Part shown: positions 1-8,915 of the stretch, piece after piece | Layout of the letters: each line of letters opens with the position of its first letter | How positions within the stretch are numbered: position 1 is the stretch's first letter | Origin: JAVBLQ01 sp031553435 | GTDB taxonomy: Bacteria; Bacteroidota; Bacteroidia; Bacteroidales; Azobacteroidaceae | DNA: 64,000 nucleotides | Assembly: GCA_031553435.1 (NCBI GenBank) | Contig: JAVBLQ010000003.1 | Span: 1-64,000 of the forward strand | Reading direction: 5' to 3' | Position numbers and translations under genes: made by a program | Notes under the pieces: generated by a model | Seen by the model: the letters and a program-made list of their open reading frames with translations, nothing else | What the model was told of the DNA's origin: nothing | The model's database searches: none

Positions 1-40
1 TTTCTAAAAATGGCAATGGTTTTTTATTTTTTTTTGACAT
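1..40 (-). CDS. Start of a gene leaving the left edge; possible 23S rRNA (uracil-5-)-methyltransferase
   Basis: Only the first 13 codons are visible, reading leftward from an ATG at 40: MSKKNKKPLPFLE. A lysine-rich start running into PLPFLE resembles the N-terminus of Bacteroidales RlmD/RumA-type 23S rRNA uracil-5-methyltransferases, but this rests on memory of the family and on too few residues to be firm. A TAnnTTTG box at 67-74 on the same strand, about 27 bases before the ATG, supports a real start with a short leader. The usp gene upstream has its own likely terminator, so this is probably a separate transcript. Confidence 0.45.
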   Translation of the reverse strand, partial: MSKKNKKPLPFLE

Positions 41-66
41 ATTTAATTTTATAGATTTTTAGAGTG

Positions 67-74
67 CAAAAATA
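67..74 (-). promoter_or_regulatory. -7 promoter box of the left-edge gene
   Basis: Reads TATTTTTG leftward, matching the Bacteroidota -7 consensus TAnnTTTG. Transcription would begin near 60 and the ATG is at 40. Confidence 0.5.
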
Positions 75-163
75 CATGATTATCTTGATAAATTGTGTGT
101 TTTCAAAATCTTTTATTCGTATATAATTTCTATTATGTTTAATATAAAAACTATAAACAAGTC

Positions 164-191
164 ATGGGTTATTCTGATCTTCCCAACCCAT
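164..191 (-). terminator. Likely terminator of the universal-stress gene
   Basis: ATGGGTT (164-170) and AACCCAT (185-191) form a 7-bp stem with a 14-nt loop just past the usp stop codon. The tract downstream on the minus strand is T-rich but interrupted, so termination may be moderate. Confidence 0.45.
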
Positions 192-193
192 TT

Positions 194-1312
194 CTACTCC
201 CTAACCACCAACATCGGAGTATCTGTATGGAACAACATCTTTCTGGCCATACTTGGATTAAATATTTTAGCAAATATGTTGCGTTTATGTGTGGCTAACG
301 AAATGACGTCAATATTGTTATTCCGAATGAAATTTTCCAGATTTTGAACAAAATCATTACCATCTATTACTTCATAATGGACTTGGATACTTGGATATTG
401 TTTCTCAAAATATTCTTTAATTCCGGCCAGTTTAATTTCATTCCATGTGTCATATTTATGACTTACATGGAACAATGTGAAATCAATATCCTGAAATTCA
501 AATAGTTTAAAAAGTGTATCTACTGCTATCAGATCTTTGGAATCGAAACTTGTGCCGAAAGCAATTCTCTTAACTGCAGAAAAATTTGAAAATGGAGTAT
601 GTTCCGGAACTGCAAAAACAGGACATTTTACCATATCGATAACCTCAGCTGTAACGCTTCCGATCAAATCCATGTCTTTTTGATCTTTACCCCGTGTGCC
701 CATGACAATCAACGCCGGTTTGATTTCTTTCGACAAAGCAACAATTTCTTCTTCCGGAAGTCCTTCCCTGAGGATTACTTCATATTTTACTTCTGGCCAT
801 TTTTTTGATGATATTTTATCATTTATCATGGCATTAAGTTTCTCTGTTTCAGATTTAACTTTATCCAGAATAAGCTGGGTGGAAACTTCATCATTGATTC
901 CTGACTGATAGGAAAATGTATCCCCAAAAGTCAATGTGGAAGGATAAACAGGCATGAAATAAGCATGTATGATCTTTATCTCCGCTCCCATTGTATGCGC
1001 TAAATTAAAGCCTAATTCGCATGCACGAATGGAATGATCCGAAAAATCAACGGGAATAATTATCGCTTTTGTTTCCGTAATTTCTTGTTCTTCAACTTTT
1101 TCATCAAAAATTCCTCCGGCACTTTCAATTAATTTCAATGCACGGGGTAAATCGCTTTCTTTTATCCTCACTCTTACTCCTGCCGAAACAACCGGTTGAA
1201 TCAGATTTACATTGTGCAGATATACTTCAATACCTTCATTTTCCAATAAAGTCTTCAGAATTAATGCTTTCTGGTATGTGTGGATGGCTAATGTGACTAA
1301 TTTATCTTCCAT
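194..1312 (-). CDS. Universal stress protein with an N-terminal DUF2007-type domain
   Basis: 372 residues, cytoplasmic. Residues 1-70 look like a DUF2007 putative signal-transducing domain, followed by two tandem Usp folds (about 83-225 and 246-372). The first Usp copy keeps the ATP-binding pattern G-2x-G-9x-G-S/T at residues 205-219 (GTRG...GS). The second copy lacks it, so probably only one half binds nucleotide. Usp proteins bind ATP and modulate stress survival; the client here is unknown. It stands alone, with a hairpin after the stop. The DUF2007 fusion at the front is the noteworthy part; the domain naming is from pattern recognition. Confidence 0.85.
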   Translation of the reverse strand: MEDKLVTLAIHTYQKALILKTLLENEGIEVYLHNVNLIQPVVSAGVRVRIKESDLPRALKLIESAGGIFDEKVEEQEITETKAIIIPVDFSDHSIRACELGFNLAHTMGAEIKIIHAYFMPVYPSTLTFGDTFSYQSGINDEVSTQLILDKVKSETEKLNAMINDKISSKKWPEVKYEVILREGLPEEEIVALSKEIKPALIVMGTRGKDQKDMDLIGSVTAEVIDMVKCPVFAVPEHTPFSNFSAVKRIAFGTSFDSKDLIAVDTLFKLFEFQDIDFTLFHVSHKYDTWNEIKLAGIKEYFEKQYPSIQVHYEVIDGNDFVQNLENFIRNNNIDVISLATHKRNIFAKIFNPSMARKMLFHTDTPMLVVRE

Positions 1313-1356
1313 AATATATATTTTTTAGTCAATAAAACTTCCTTTGATCTAAAACA

Positions 1357-1397
1357 AAAAATCCCTAATGCTTGTTTTCCAAAGCAAAGGGATTTTT
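1357..1397. terminator. Bidirectional intrinsic terminator between usp and the small HTH gene
   Basis: AAAAATCCCT (1357-1366) pairs with AGGGATTTTT (1388-1397), with an inner TGCTT/AAGCA stem. The ends are A/T-rich on both strands. It lies 21 bases past the stop of the leftward gene at 1418-1705 and would stop that transcript before usp. Confidence 0.75.
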
Positions 1398-1417
1398 ACA
1401 AAAAATAAATATTTTTT

Positions 1418-1705
1418 TTAGACAACTCCCTCTGTGGAAGAAACTTTATAATTACTTTCTCCCAAAATAATCAGAGCTTTTTCCAAGATTGTTGAATCGT
1501 CTAACATAACAATACCTCCATCAGGACCTGGTTCAATGTGTACTCCACATGTACTTCCATCATTATAATTATATCCTCCGAAATAATTACGAACTGTTTC
1601 AACACTGATTCCTAGTTCTTGTGCAATTTTTTGAGTGCTTCCATCCGGTAAATTGTCTTTGATTCGACGAAGCTCATTGAATGTTATTGTCTTTGTCATG
1701 GCCAA
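1418..1705 (-). CDS. Small HTH protein, function unknown
   Basis: 95 residues. The N-terminal half (about 10-45, with TQKIAQELGISVETVRNYF) reads as a helix-turn-helix of the kind found in small DNA-binding proteins. The C-terminal half carries an unusual glycine- and aspartate-rich segment (DGSTCGVHIEPGPDGG) and no membrane segment. It looks like a short conserved Bacteroidales protein, but I cannot name a family. It is a single-gene unit with a strong terminator downstream. A regulatory or nucleoid role is inference only. Confidence 0.7.
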   Translation of the reverse strand: MAMTKTITFNELRRIKDNLPDGSTQKIAQELGISVETVRNYFGGYNYNDGSTCGVHIEPGPDGGIVMLDDSTILEKALIILGESNYKVSSTEGVV

Positions 1706-1846
1706 TATTTTAGAGGTTTTACATATAAAATTAATTGAAATTCGAATTATGCCACTAACTTAATGAAAATATCAACAATCTCAAACTTTTTCTGACAAAT
1801 AATTTGTAAAAAGCAGTCTTGTGAAGAGACAATAATAATAAAGTTT

Positions 1847-2539
1847 TTAATGAAATGCAGTAACTAATTGATTATTAAATAATAATAAAATTATTAATGT
1901 GAAAAAGAAAACTACGGAGAGAAATTTTGCATCAAATTTGGTGTAAATTGTCTTTTTTAATTCTATTTCCGGAATTCTTAAAATATGCTTCCTTCCCAAC
2001 AAATATAATTTATAACATAATATTCCGGCAATAATTCCAACCAGAGCGCCTACAACCACATCTGATATGAAATGCACACCTAAATATACCCGGGAATATG
2101 CATTCAAAAAAGCAAAACAAAAAATACTTACAGTAAAAATCCTAACCCTGAATAAAAGTGATGTGAACATGGCTACACCAAATGCATTGCTTGCATGACT
2201 TGATGCGAATCCATAAAGTCCTCCTTTATATCCGAATACAGTTTTGACTTCATCCATGAAATCCGGATGATGGGTTGGTCTGAAACGATGAAAAACAGGC
2301 TTGAATATTGACGAGCAGACTTGGTCGCAGATTGTAATAACAATTACAATCATCAATATAACCAATAGTGCTTCTTTCCAGTTTTTTTTATAGAATAATG
2401 CAATTAATAAACTGATTATAAGTGGAATCCAAACAAATTTATTGGAAATTAACCACATGAAGTTATCCATTGTAACGGAGTTACTTCCATTTAATCCAAA
2501 GAATGCACCTCTTTCGTATTTAAGGACTTCTTCAAGCAT
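1847..2539 (-). CDS. PAP2-family membrane phosphatase
   Basis: 230 residues with about five or six membrane segments. The three phosphatase motifs of the PAP2/vanadium-haloperoxidase family are visible: a KPxxxxxRP-type motif (FKPVFHRFRPTH), SSHAS in place of PSGH with the catalytic His, and SRVYLGVHFISDV with the nucleophile His. Such enzymes dephosphorylate undecaprenyl pyrophosphate, phosphatidate or lipid A. The start codon follows the batE stop with one base between (TAA-T-ATG), so it is probably translationally coupled as the last gene of the Bat operon. The substrate cannot be read from the sequence. Confidence 0.88.
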   Translation of the reverse strand: MLEEVLKYERGAFFGLNGSNSVTMDNFMWLISNKFVWIPLIISLLIALFYKKNWKEALLVILMIVIVITICDQVCSSIFKPVFHRFRPTHHPDFMDEVKTVFGYKGGLYGFASSHASNAFGVAMFTSLLFRVRIFTVSIFCFAFLNAYSRVYLGVHFISDVVVGALVGIIAGILCYKLYLLGRKHILRIPEIELKKTIYTKFDAKFLSVVFFFTLIILLLFNNQLVTAFH

Positions 2540-2540
2540 A

Positions 2541-3287
2541 TTAAATAGTTTCTATTTGATTGCTTCTGATCCAGCCAACAGTTCCATCTTCCATTCTGAT
2601 TTCACTCCACTCACCGATTTTATCTTTAATGAATACTTTGGTGCCTTCATGAAGAATAACCAAATCTTTTCCACTTTGATCCGGTGAACTTTTAATTGTT
2701 ACAGTCGGCGCAAAAATGATGGCGGCTTCTTTGTTTGTCATCATTTGTTTTTGTTGAAATGCAAAAATATTACTCACAACTACAAAGAGCAAGCAGAGTA
2801 TTCCTATGTAAAATCCTATTTTTTTCAGTATAATCTTTCTGGAAAAGAAAAATGTTACCAAAGAGGCCATCAGGAGCAAAAAGGAAGCAATGCCTATATA
2901 TGACCATTGGTTTGTACTGAATAAATCACGTAGTCCCCTCACCCACTCTACTAAGAAGAAATTGCCAACAGGTTCTATTTTATCGACTGTTTTCAATTTT
3001 GCGATTTCGAGATTGAAGCGGATATCTCCATTACCGGGATCAAGTGCTAACGCTCTCTCATAATTCAAAATAGCCAAAGCAGTTTTGTTCGCTTTATAAT
3101 ATGAATTTCCCAGATTATAATATATAGTGACTGATTCTCCTTTTTCCTTTAATTCTTTTTCATATATTTCTGCTGCTTTATCAAATTCGCCTTTGGAATA
3201 AGCATTTGCAGCTTCTTCCAATAAATTTTGTGCTGAAATATTGAAAATAAAGATTTGTATGAGAATTAAAATAATACATTTCTTCAT
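2541..3287 (-). CDS. batE: BatE: TPR and SH3-domain protein of the Bat cluster
   Basis: 248 residues. A signal peptide (about 1-20, ending ISAQ) is followed by TPR repeats (about 20-95). Two membrane segments (about 130-150 and 158-178) come next, and the C-terminal 65 residues resemble a bacterial SH3 domain ending in a tryptophan-rich motif (GEWSEIRMEDGTVGWI). Bat proteins are tied to aerotolerance and envelope stress in Bacteroides and Leptospira, but their biochemistry is unsettled. It lies 11 bases after batD and is followed directly by the PAP2 gene. Confidence 0.85.
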   Translation of the reverse strand: MKKCIILILIQIFIFNISAQNLLEEAANAYSKGEFDKAAEIYEKELKEKGESVTIYYNLGNSYYKANKTALAILNYERALALDPGNGDIRFNLEIAKLKTVDKIEPVGNFFLVEWVRGLRDLFSTNQWSYIGIASFLLLMASLVTFFFSRKIILKKIGFYIGILCLLFVVVSNIFAFQQKQMMTNKEAAIIFAPTVTIKSSPDQSGKDLVILHEGTKVFIKDKIGEWSEIRMEDGTVGWIRSNQIETI

Positions 3288-3298
3288 AAAGTGATTCT

Positions 3299-5158
3299 TT
3301 ATTTTTTTATTGTATTTTCCATTTTATCAATGGATTGAGTTGTTAATTCATATATTTTATCCATTTCTTCCGAACTTTGAGCCGGAGCAAAACGTGCAAA
3401 TTCACATGTATTCAGGATATTCATAAATTCTTTGATTAAAGATTCATTTACACCATATTTAATCAGTTCATTTTCAACATTTTCCTTAGTGAGCGATGCA
3501 ACCGGTATATTTAATTTATCACTCAAATAGCCCCACAAAGCACGAAGAATTTCCTCATAAAATGCTTCTTTCTTATTTTCCTTCAGTAATTTATTGGCTA
3601 ATTTCAATCGCTTGCCTGCTACTTTATTCGCCTTCTTAGTTCTGACAAGTGCAATATTGGCATTTTCCTTTGCTTTTTTCCTGTTCAGTATAAAAAATAC
3701 GATAAACAATAAAGCTGGTATTAAGTACCAAAGATAATAGGAAATTGTTCCGAAGAAAAATTCTCCTTTGGGTGTAAACTTTACATTTCCGGTTTTAATG
3801 TAACGAATATCTTGTCCCAGATACTTAACATCTTCTTTATTTGTAAAACTTGCAATCATTTGTTGAGTTGCAGCATTTCCGCCTTCTCCTTTTTCTATTT
3901 GCAATTTATATTCGGGAGTAGAAAGTGTTTTGTATAAACCGGATTTAATATCGAAGTAAGAAAATTCGGCAGACGGAACCACAAATTCACCGGCATATCG
4001 CGGAATGGCCAGATATTCAATCGTTTTTGTTCCGCTTACACCCCCGGCTGTTATTTTTGTATTCAAATCGACTTTCGGATCATATACTTCAAAATCATTC
4101 GGAAATTTAATTTCCGGATTTTTGATCAATTTAAGATTACCTGTTCCTGAAATATTGACTTTAATGGTAATGCCTTCATTGGCTTTCACCTTTTGGGAAC
4201 TTATGGTGGTTGTCATTTTATAATCACCTAATGCTCCGGTAAAATTGGCCGGTTTACCTGCCGGTAAAGGTTTTACATTAATTGTAGCCGGAGACGAAAC
4301 AACTAATTTTTTAACATTGGTATATGTTTCAAAGAAATCATCGAAAAAAGAACGAATTTTCTGCTTTGTAGGAATTTGAACAATGAATTCGTATTCACCT
4401 TTTCCGATAGTAATGCTTCCTGGGTGTTGCGGATAAAGATATACTTGTTTAAGTATAGCTGTTTGATAATTTCTTCCATTGTAATTTTCCATGCCTAGTT
4501 GTTGGTTTTGTGGCAAGTCTATTTCCTGTACAATGAAACCTTCAAATTCGGGAAATTTTAGTGGTGAACCGAGAGCAAAATTTCTTGCCGAATAAAGCTT
4601 GAATGTTACCAAAAATCCCTCATTCTCATAAACAGTATTCTTAGAAACTATCATTCTGACAAAAATATCATTGGCAGAAACACTTACATTACTACCCGCA
4701 TCATCATTAGAACCTGATTGGGATTGCGCATTCGGATTGGTTGCCGATCCGGAAGCTCCTTTATCCTGTGGTAATACTTTAATTTTTAATACATTGGACT
4801 TATATTCGCTGTTGCTGTTTCTTATTTTAATTGTAGCGGGAGAATAATCAAAAGTTCCTTCTTTTCTTGCGATGACAGTATAAGTGTAAACTTCTGTGAT
4901 TTGTGTAGATTGTTGTCCGTTTATATTCATCATCACCCGGTTTTCCGATTTAACCGGTCCGAATTGGACTTCCAGTCCTGTAAATTCCGGAACTTTAAGA
5001 TCCAGTCCTTCCGCATTGGTTAAAGTATAATAGATTCTGAAGCTTTGTCCTACCACAACGGTTTGAGGCGCTGTAGCTTTGAAGCTTACATCCTGAGCTG
5101 ATAAAGAATAAGCACCAGCTAAACATGAAATTATTAAGAATAATATCTTTTTCATCAT
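3299..5158 (-). CDS. batD: BatD: large exported protein with Ig-like domains and one membrane anchor
   Basis: About 619 residues. A signal peptide (ending SLSAQ) leads into the long extracytoplasmic BatD/oxygen-tolerance region of beta-sandwich repeats. A membrane segment lies near residue 485-505, followed by a cytoplasmic lysine-rich tail. The longer reading from TTG at 5167 overlaps the batC stop. The ATG at 5158, two bases after the batC TAA, better fits the signal peptide and coupled translation. Within the Bat system BatD is thought to be a scaffold at the membrane with the VWA proteins BatA and BatB. Confidence 0.88.
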   Translation of the reverse strand: MMKKILFLIISCLAGAYSLSAQDVSFKATAPQTVVVGQSFRIYYTLTNAEGLDLKVPEFTGLEVQFGPVKSENRVMMNINGQQSTQITEVYTYTVIARKEGTFDYSPATIKIRNSNSEYKSNVLKIKVLPQDKGASGSATNPNAQSQSGSNDDAGSNVSVSANDIFVRMIVSKNTVYENEGFLVTFKLYSARNFALGSPLKFPEFEGFIVQEIDLPQNQQLGMENYNGRNYQTAILKQVYLYPQHPGSITIGKGEYEFIVQIPTKQKIRSFFDDFFETYTNVKKLVVSSPATINVKPLPAGKPANFTGALGDYKMTTTISSQKVKANEGITIKVNISGTGNLKLIKNPEIKFPNDFEVYDPKVDLNTKITAGGVSGTKTIEYLAIPRYAGEFVVPSAEFSYFDIKSGLYKTLSTPEYKLQIEKGEGGNAATQQMIASFTNKEDVKYLGQDIRYIKTGNVKFTPKGEFFFGTISYYLWYLIPALLFIVFFILNRKKAKENANIALVRTKKANKVAGKRLKLANKLLKENKKEAFYEEILRALWGYLSDKLNIPVASLTKENVENELIKYGVNESLIKEFMNILNTCEFARFAPAQSSEEMDKIYELTTQSIDKMENTIKK

Positions 5159-5160
5159 AA

Positions 5161-5862
5161 TTACCAATCTTTATCAGTTTTTCTTTTTTCTCCTTGTTTC
5201 ATTTGTATTTTCTGGACTTTTTCCTGTGTATTTTTTTCATCCTGCAAGAAAGCATCCAGTATTTGCTGTGCTTTTTCCTGATCCATCTGGCTTTGATTTT
5301 GTTGTTGATCTTGTTTATTTTGATCTTTTTTGTCCTGTTGATCTTGCTTATCTTGCTGTTGTTCCTGTTTGTCTTGTTTATCTTTATCGTCTTTTTGATC
5401 TTTTTTGTCTTGCTGATTTTGTTGTTGTTCTTTCAACTTTTTCTGTGCAACGGCAAGATTATAACGAGTCTCATCATCATGAGGGTTCAAAATCAATGAT
5501 TGTTTATAAGACATAACGCTTTTATCATATTCTTTATTGCTCATGAATATGTTACCGATATTGTGCATTGTCTTGGCCAATGTTGCTTTATTTTTGGTAT
5601 TATTTGCCACAGATTGGTACTGCTCCAGCGCTTCTTTGAATTTACCTTGTTTATATAGAGCATCTCCAAGGTTATATGCAGATTCGACGGATTGGGTATT
5701 TTGTTCCAGACCTTTCCGGTATGCAATTTCCGATTCTGTATATTTTTCTTGTTTATATAATTTATTTCCTTCCCTCAACTGTTTTCTCACTTCTTTTTGA
5801 GAAAAAAGAGCGTTTGAAGTGCACAATAATATAATCAACAGATAAATAATTTTTTGTTTCAT
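5161..5862 (-). CDS. batC: BatC: TPR protein with a Q/D/K-rich tail
   Basis: 233 residues. A signal peptide (1-20) is followed by about three TPR units (25-140) and then a low-complexity tail of QDKKDQ-like repeats (about 145-205). The tail is very hydrophilic and probably disordered. It lies between batB (16 bases upstream) and batD (stop TAA, two bases, ATG). The low-complexity stretch explains long hydrophobic open frames on the opposite strand, which are not genes. Confidence 0.87.
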   Translation of the reverse strand: MKQKIIYLLIILLCTSNALFSQKEVRKQLREGNKLYKQEKYTESEIAYRKGLEQNTQSVESAYNLGDALYKQGKFKEALEQYQSVANNTKNKATLAKTMHNIGNIFMSNKEYDKSVMSYKQSLILNPHDDETRYNLAVAQKKLKEQQQNQQDKKDQKDDKDKQDKQEQQQDKQDQQDKKDQNKQDQQQNQSQMDQEKAQQILDAFLQDEKNTQEKVQKIQMKQGEKRKTDKDW

Positions 5863-5878
5863 TTTTTATGTGATTTTA

Positions 5879-6901
5879 TTAAGAAAATAATTTCACTTTC
5901 CGGAAAATCCGGTTTTTCCTATCCAAAATAAAAAAGTCTATTATTAATAAAAACAAGGCTATCCAGGCCAATGTTTGGAATCTTTCGTCATATTCTGCAT
6001 AGACTTTACTTTCGATATCTGATTTGCCCATCTTGTCTAATTCTTTTTGCAAAGCTTTCAAAGCCATATTTGTATTATCTGCACGGACATACATTCCTTT
6101 GCCTGCTCCGGAAATTTCCTGACACATTTTTTCATTCAGTTGTGAAACTACAGGATTACCATCTTTGTCTTTCCTGAATGAATTTGTTCCGGGAATTGGA
6201 ATCGGAACTGATTTGTTGGGATCCCCTACTCCTATCACATTTACCGAAATTCCTTTTTCTTCAGCTTTTTTTGCTGCTGCAACTGCATCATCTTCATGGT
6301 TTTCACCATCGGTTATCAGAATAATGGTTTTTGTTGTAGATTCATTTGGAGTAAATGAACGGGTTGCGAGATTTATTGCTTCTCCGATGGCCGTTCCCTG
6401 TACAGGCACCATATCCGGACTGATGACTGACATAAACATTTTAGCTGATACATAATCGGATGTGATTGGCAATTGGGTATATGCAGTTCCTGCAAAAACG
6501 ATCAATCCGACTTTATCGTCAGTCATATCATCCACCAAACGGGATAATATTTGTTTAGATTTTTCTAAACGATTGGGAGAAATATCTTCCGAAAGCATGG
6601 AGTTGGATACATCAAGACAAATCATTACCTCGATTCCTTTTTTCTGTACTGTCTCCGGTTTTAATCCGAACTGAGGTCCGGCAAGTATGAATATCGCCAA
6701 TGTAATTCCTGTAAACAAAAACCAGAATTTCAGGTACTGGCGTTTGTGAGATACATCCGGCATCAATATTTTCAACAATGCTGAATTTCCGAATTTCTTT
6801 AAATCCTTTCGTTTTATATATATAAAATATAAATAAAGGAGAAAAAGTACCGGCAATATAAATAATAAGTATAAAAATTCAGGATGTGCAAATCTAAACA
6901 T
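5879..6901 (-). CDS. batB: BatB: membrane-anchored von Willebrand A protein
   Basis: 340 residues. Two N-terminal membrane segments (about 8-25 and 57-78), a VWA domain (about 88-290) and a C-terminal membrane segment (about 310-328). The metal-binding MIDAS motif DxSxS is intact as DVSNS, with the matching T and D residues further on (GTA, TDGEN). VWA domains bind protein partners through Mg2+. It sits 11 bases after batA and 16 before batC. Because it is paired with batA, the two probably form a complex. Confidence 0.9.
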   Translation of the reverse strand: MFRFAHPEFLYLLFILPVLFLLYLYFIYIKRKDLKKFGNSALLKILMPDVSHKRQYLKFWFLFTGITLAIFILAGPQFGLKPETVQKKGIEVMICLDVSNSMLSEDISPNRLEKSKQILSRLVDDMTDDKVGLIVFAGTAYTQLPITSDYVSAKMFMSVISPDMVPVQGTAIGEAINLATRSFTPNESTTKTIILITDGENHEDDAVAAAKKAEEKGISVNVIGVGDPNKSVPIPIPGTNSFRKDKDGNPVVSQLNEKMCQEISGAGKGMYVRADNTNMALKALQKELDKMGKSDIESKVYAEYDERFQTLAWIALFLLIIDFFILDRKNRIFRKVKLFS

Positions 6902-6912
6902 AACTATTTGAA

Positions 6913-7896
6913 TTACGGTATGTTTCTTAAAAAAGTATATTTTGAAAGTACTTCCAGAAGCAAGAACAATAAAACTAATAAGGCAAAGTTCTTATAGTCT
7001 TCCTGTTTTTTGCTGTACTCTTTGACACTCATTTTCGTTTTTTCCATTTGGTCGATTTCTTCATAGATTTCAGCCAATGCTTTTTTGTTTGTTGCCCTGA
7101 AATAGCGGCCACCTGTTGTTTGGGCAATTTGAGTCAACGTCTTTTCATCGATATCCACTTTTTGGTTTCTGTATTCTATTCCAAATGGTGTTTGTATCGG
7201 ATAAGGAGCTTCACCCTGACTACCGACACCTATGGTGTATACTCTGATATTAAAACTTTTTGCTATTTCTGCAGCTGTTACCGGAGCGATTTCTCCCCTG
7301 TTATTGGAACCATCGGTGAGAAGGATGATGATTTTGGATTTGGCTTTACTGTCTTTGATTCCCCTGACAGCGGTAGCCAAACCATTACCGATGGCTGTAC
7401 CATCTTCGATCAGTCCGCATTGAATATCTTTGAATAGATTTAGAAGAACTGTATGGTCGATTGTTAAAGGACATTGTGTAAAACTCTCACCTGCAAATAT
7501 TACCAGCCCTATATTATCAGTAGGCCGTCCGCTTATGAATCTGGAAGCCACATCTTTTGCCGCTTCTATGCGGTTAGGATTGAAATCGCGCGCCAACATG
7601 GAGCTGGAAATGTCCATTGCAATCATGATATCAATTCCTTCCGTTGTAGTATTGTTCCAACTATTGGTTGATTGCGGCCTGGCTAAGACAATAATCAAAA
7701 AGGCGATTGCGAGTATGCGTGCTACGAATGGCAAATGTCTGAGATATACTTTATAAGTATTCGGAGCCTTACCAAATGCTTGCGATGTAGATACTTGTAA
7801 AGAAGCCGCTGATTTGCGCAACTTTAAGATGTACCATGCAATCATCGGGATGAGCAATAACAATAATAAAAGATATAGAGGATTTGCAAAAACCAT
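6913..7896 (-). CDS. batA: BatA: membrane-anchored von Willebrand A protein
   Basis: 327 residues with the same layout as BatB: N-terminal membrane segments (about 5-25 and 57-75), a VWA domain (about 85-285) with MIDAS DISSS, and a C-terminal hydrophobic anchor. BatA and BatB are clear paralogues placed in tandem. Genetic work on Bacteroides linked bat genes to oxygen tolerance; the molecular target is unknown. The upstream DUF4381-like/BatD-like gene ends 18 bases before it. Confidence 0.9.
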   Translation of the reverse strand: MVFANPLYLLLLLLLIPMIAWYILKLRKSAASLQVSTSQAFGKAPNTYKVYLRHLPFVARILAIAFLIIVLARPQSTNSWNNTTTEGIDIMIAMDISSSMLARDFNPNRIEAAKDVASRFISGRPTDNIGLVIFAGESFTQCPLTIDHTVLLNLFKDIQCGLIEDGTAIGNGLATAVRGIKDSKAKSKIIILLTDGSNNRGEIAPVTAAEIAKSFNIRVYTIGVGSQGEAPYPIQTPFGIEYRNQKVDIDEKTLTQIAQTTGGRYFRATNKKALAEIYEEIDQMEKTKMSVKEYSKKQEDYKNFALLVLLFLLLEVLSKYTFLRNIP

Positions 7897-7914
7897 TTTC
7901 CAAAAATTTGATTC

Positions 7915-8898
7915 TTATTTTATTTTTTGCTCTTCAGCTTTCAGATTTAACTCGTTGTCTTCGTTTTCTATTACCGGTTTTTCTTCTTTTTTTGTTTGAT
8001 TTACAAACAAGTAAGAGTTCATTAAGCTCATTTCATTTTCTTCCGGCAAAGGATTATATTTAGCAAATTTGACAAAATCAGCCAATTGAAGGATATATTT
8101 CAAACTATCACGAGCAGAATCAGCTTCACTTAACTTATATGATTGTTGTACAATCTCTTCGGATGTCATTTCTAAAGCATTGATTCCGAAACGATCTTCA
8201 ATATATTTTCTGAGAACATCGGTTATTTCGGTATGATATTCCTTCATTTTACCTTGTTGCCATAATTTTTCAGACTTAATTTCATCCAAGTGCATAATTG
8301 CTTTGATATGGGGAGGAAGATCCGGTTCTTTTTTCTTGAAAGAAAGTATAGGTTCTGCTTTTTTCCTTTTTTGAAGGATATACATGACAATACAAAAAAG
8401 TAATAAAGTTCCTAATATTCCGTAAATGATGAAATAATAATCTGATAATACAAACGGAGGTTTCAATGTATCTTTTATATCGTAAAAATCATCTGATTCA
8501 ACTTGATAGGTAGATACTTTCAATACAACGTTATTGGAAAGAATAGTATCGCTTCCTGCAACGACTTTAAGTCCTGGAATAATGTATAAAGCTGAATCAA
8601 AAGAAGTTACAAGATAATCTTGTTTGACTTGTATTCTATTATTACCAATATCTTTTGTAACCGGCTGGCTTGCACCCAGTATACCGACTCCAGCAGTCAA
8701 CGTGTCCACGAGAGTAGGCAATTGAACGGTTTCCCCTTTGTTGGTTACAACCTCAAGATGAAAAAAAGTTTGTTCTCCGATTAAAATACTGGTTGAATCA
8801 ATGGAAGCCTTGACAATTGTTTGCTGAGCTTTTAGCTGAGGAGATATTGCCAAACAAATCAATGTCAATATTGCTATGATAATTTTTTTCAATTCCAT
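7915..8898 (-). CDS. BatD-like membrane protein of the Bat cluster, function unknown
   Basis: 327 residues. A signal peptide (ending LKAQ) precedes an exported beta-rich region (about 25-150) and one membrane segment (about 155-175). A cytoplasmic domain follows (about 190-290), with helix-rich sequence resembling the tail of BatD, then a charged glutamate/lysine end. It lies between the DUF58 gene and batA with 17- and 18-base spacers, so it is part of the operon. It could be placed with DUF4381-type proteins; I do not assign a gene symbol. Confidence 0.75.
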   Translation of the reverse strand: MELKKIIIAILTLICLAISPQLKAQQTIVKASIDSTSILIGEQTFFHLEVVTNKGETVQLPTLVDTLTAGVGILGASQPVTKDIGNNRIQVKQDYLVTSFDSALYIIPGLKVVAGSDTILSNNVVLKVSTYQVESDDFYDIKDTLKPPFVLSDYYFIIYGILGTLLLFCIVMYILQKRKKAEPILSFKKKEPDLPPHIKAIMHLDEIKSEKLWQQGKMKEYHTEITDVLRKYIEDRFGINALEMTSEEIVQQSYKLSEADSARDSLKYILQLADFVKFAKYNPLPEENEMSLMNSYLFVNQTKKEEKPVIENEDNELNLKAEEQKIK

Positions 8899-8915
8899 TT
8901 AGAAATCAGTTGTAA

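Noticed and set aside
5194..5516. Two hydrophobic open frames opposite batC
   Set aside because: They are the complement of the Q/D/K-rich low-complexity tail of BatC, which yields Leu/Phe/Ile-rich nonsense.
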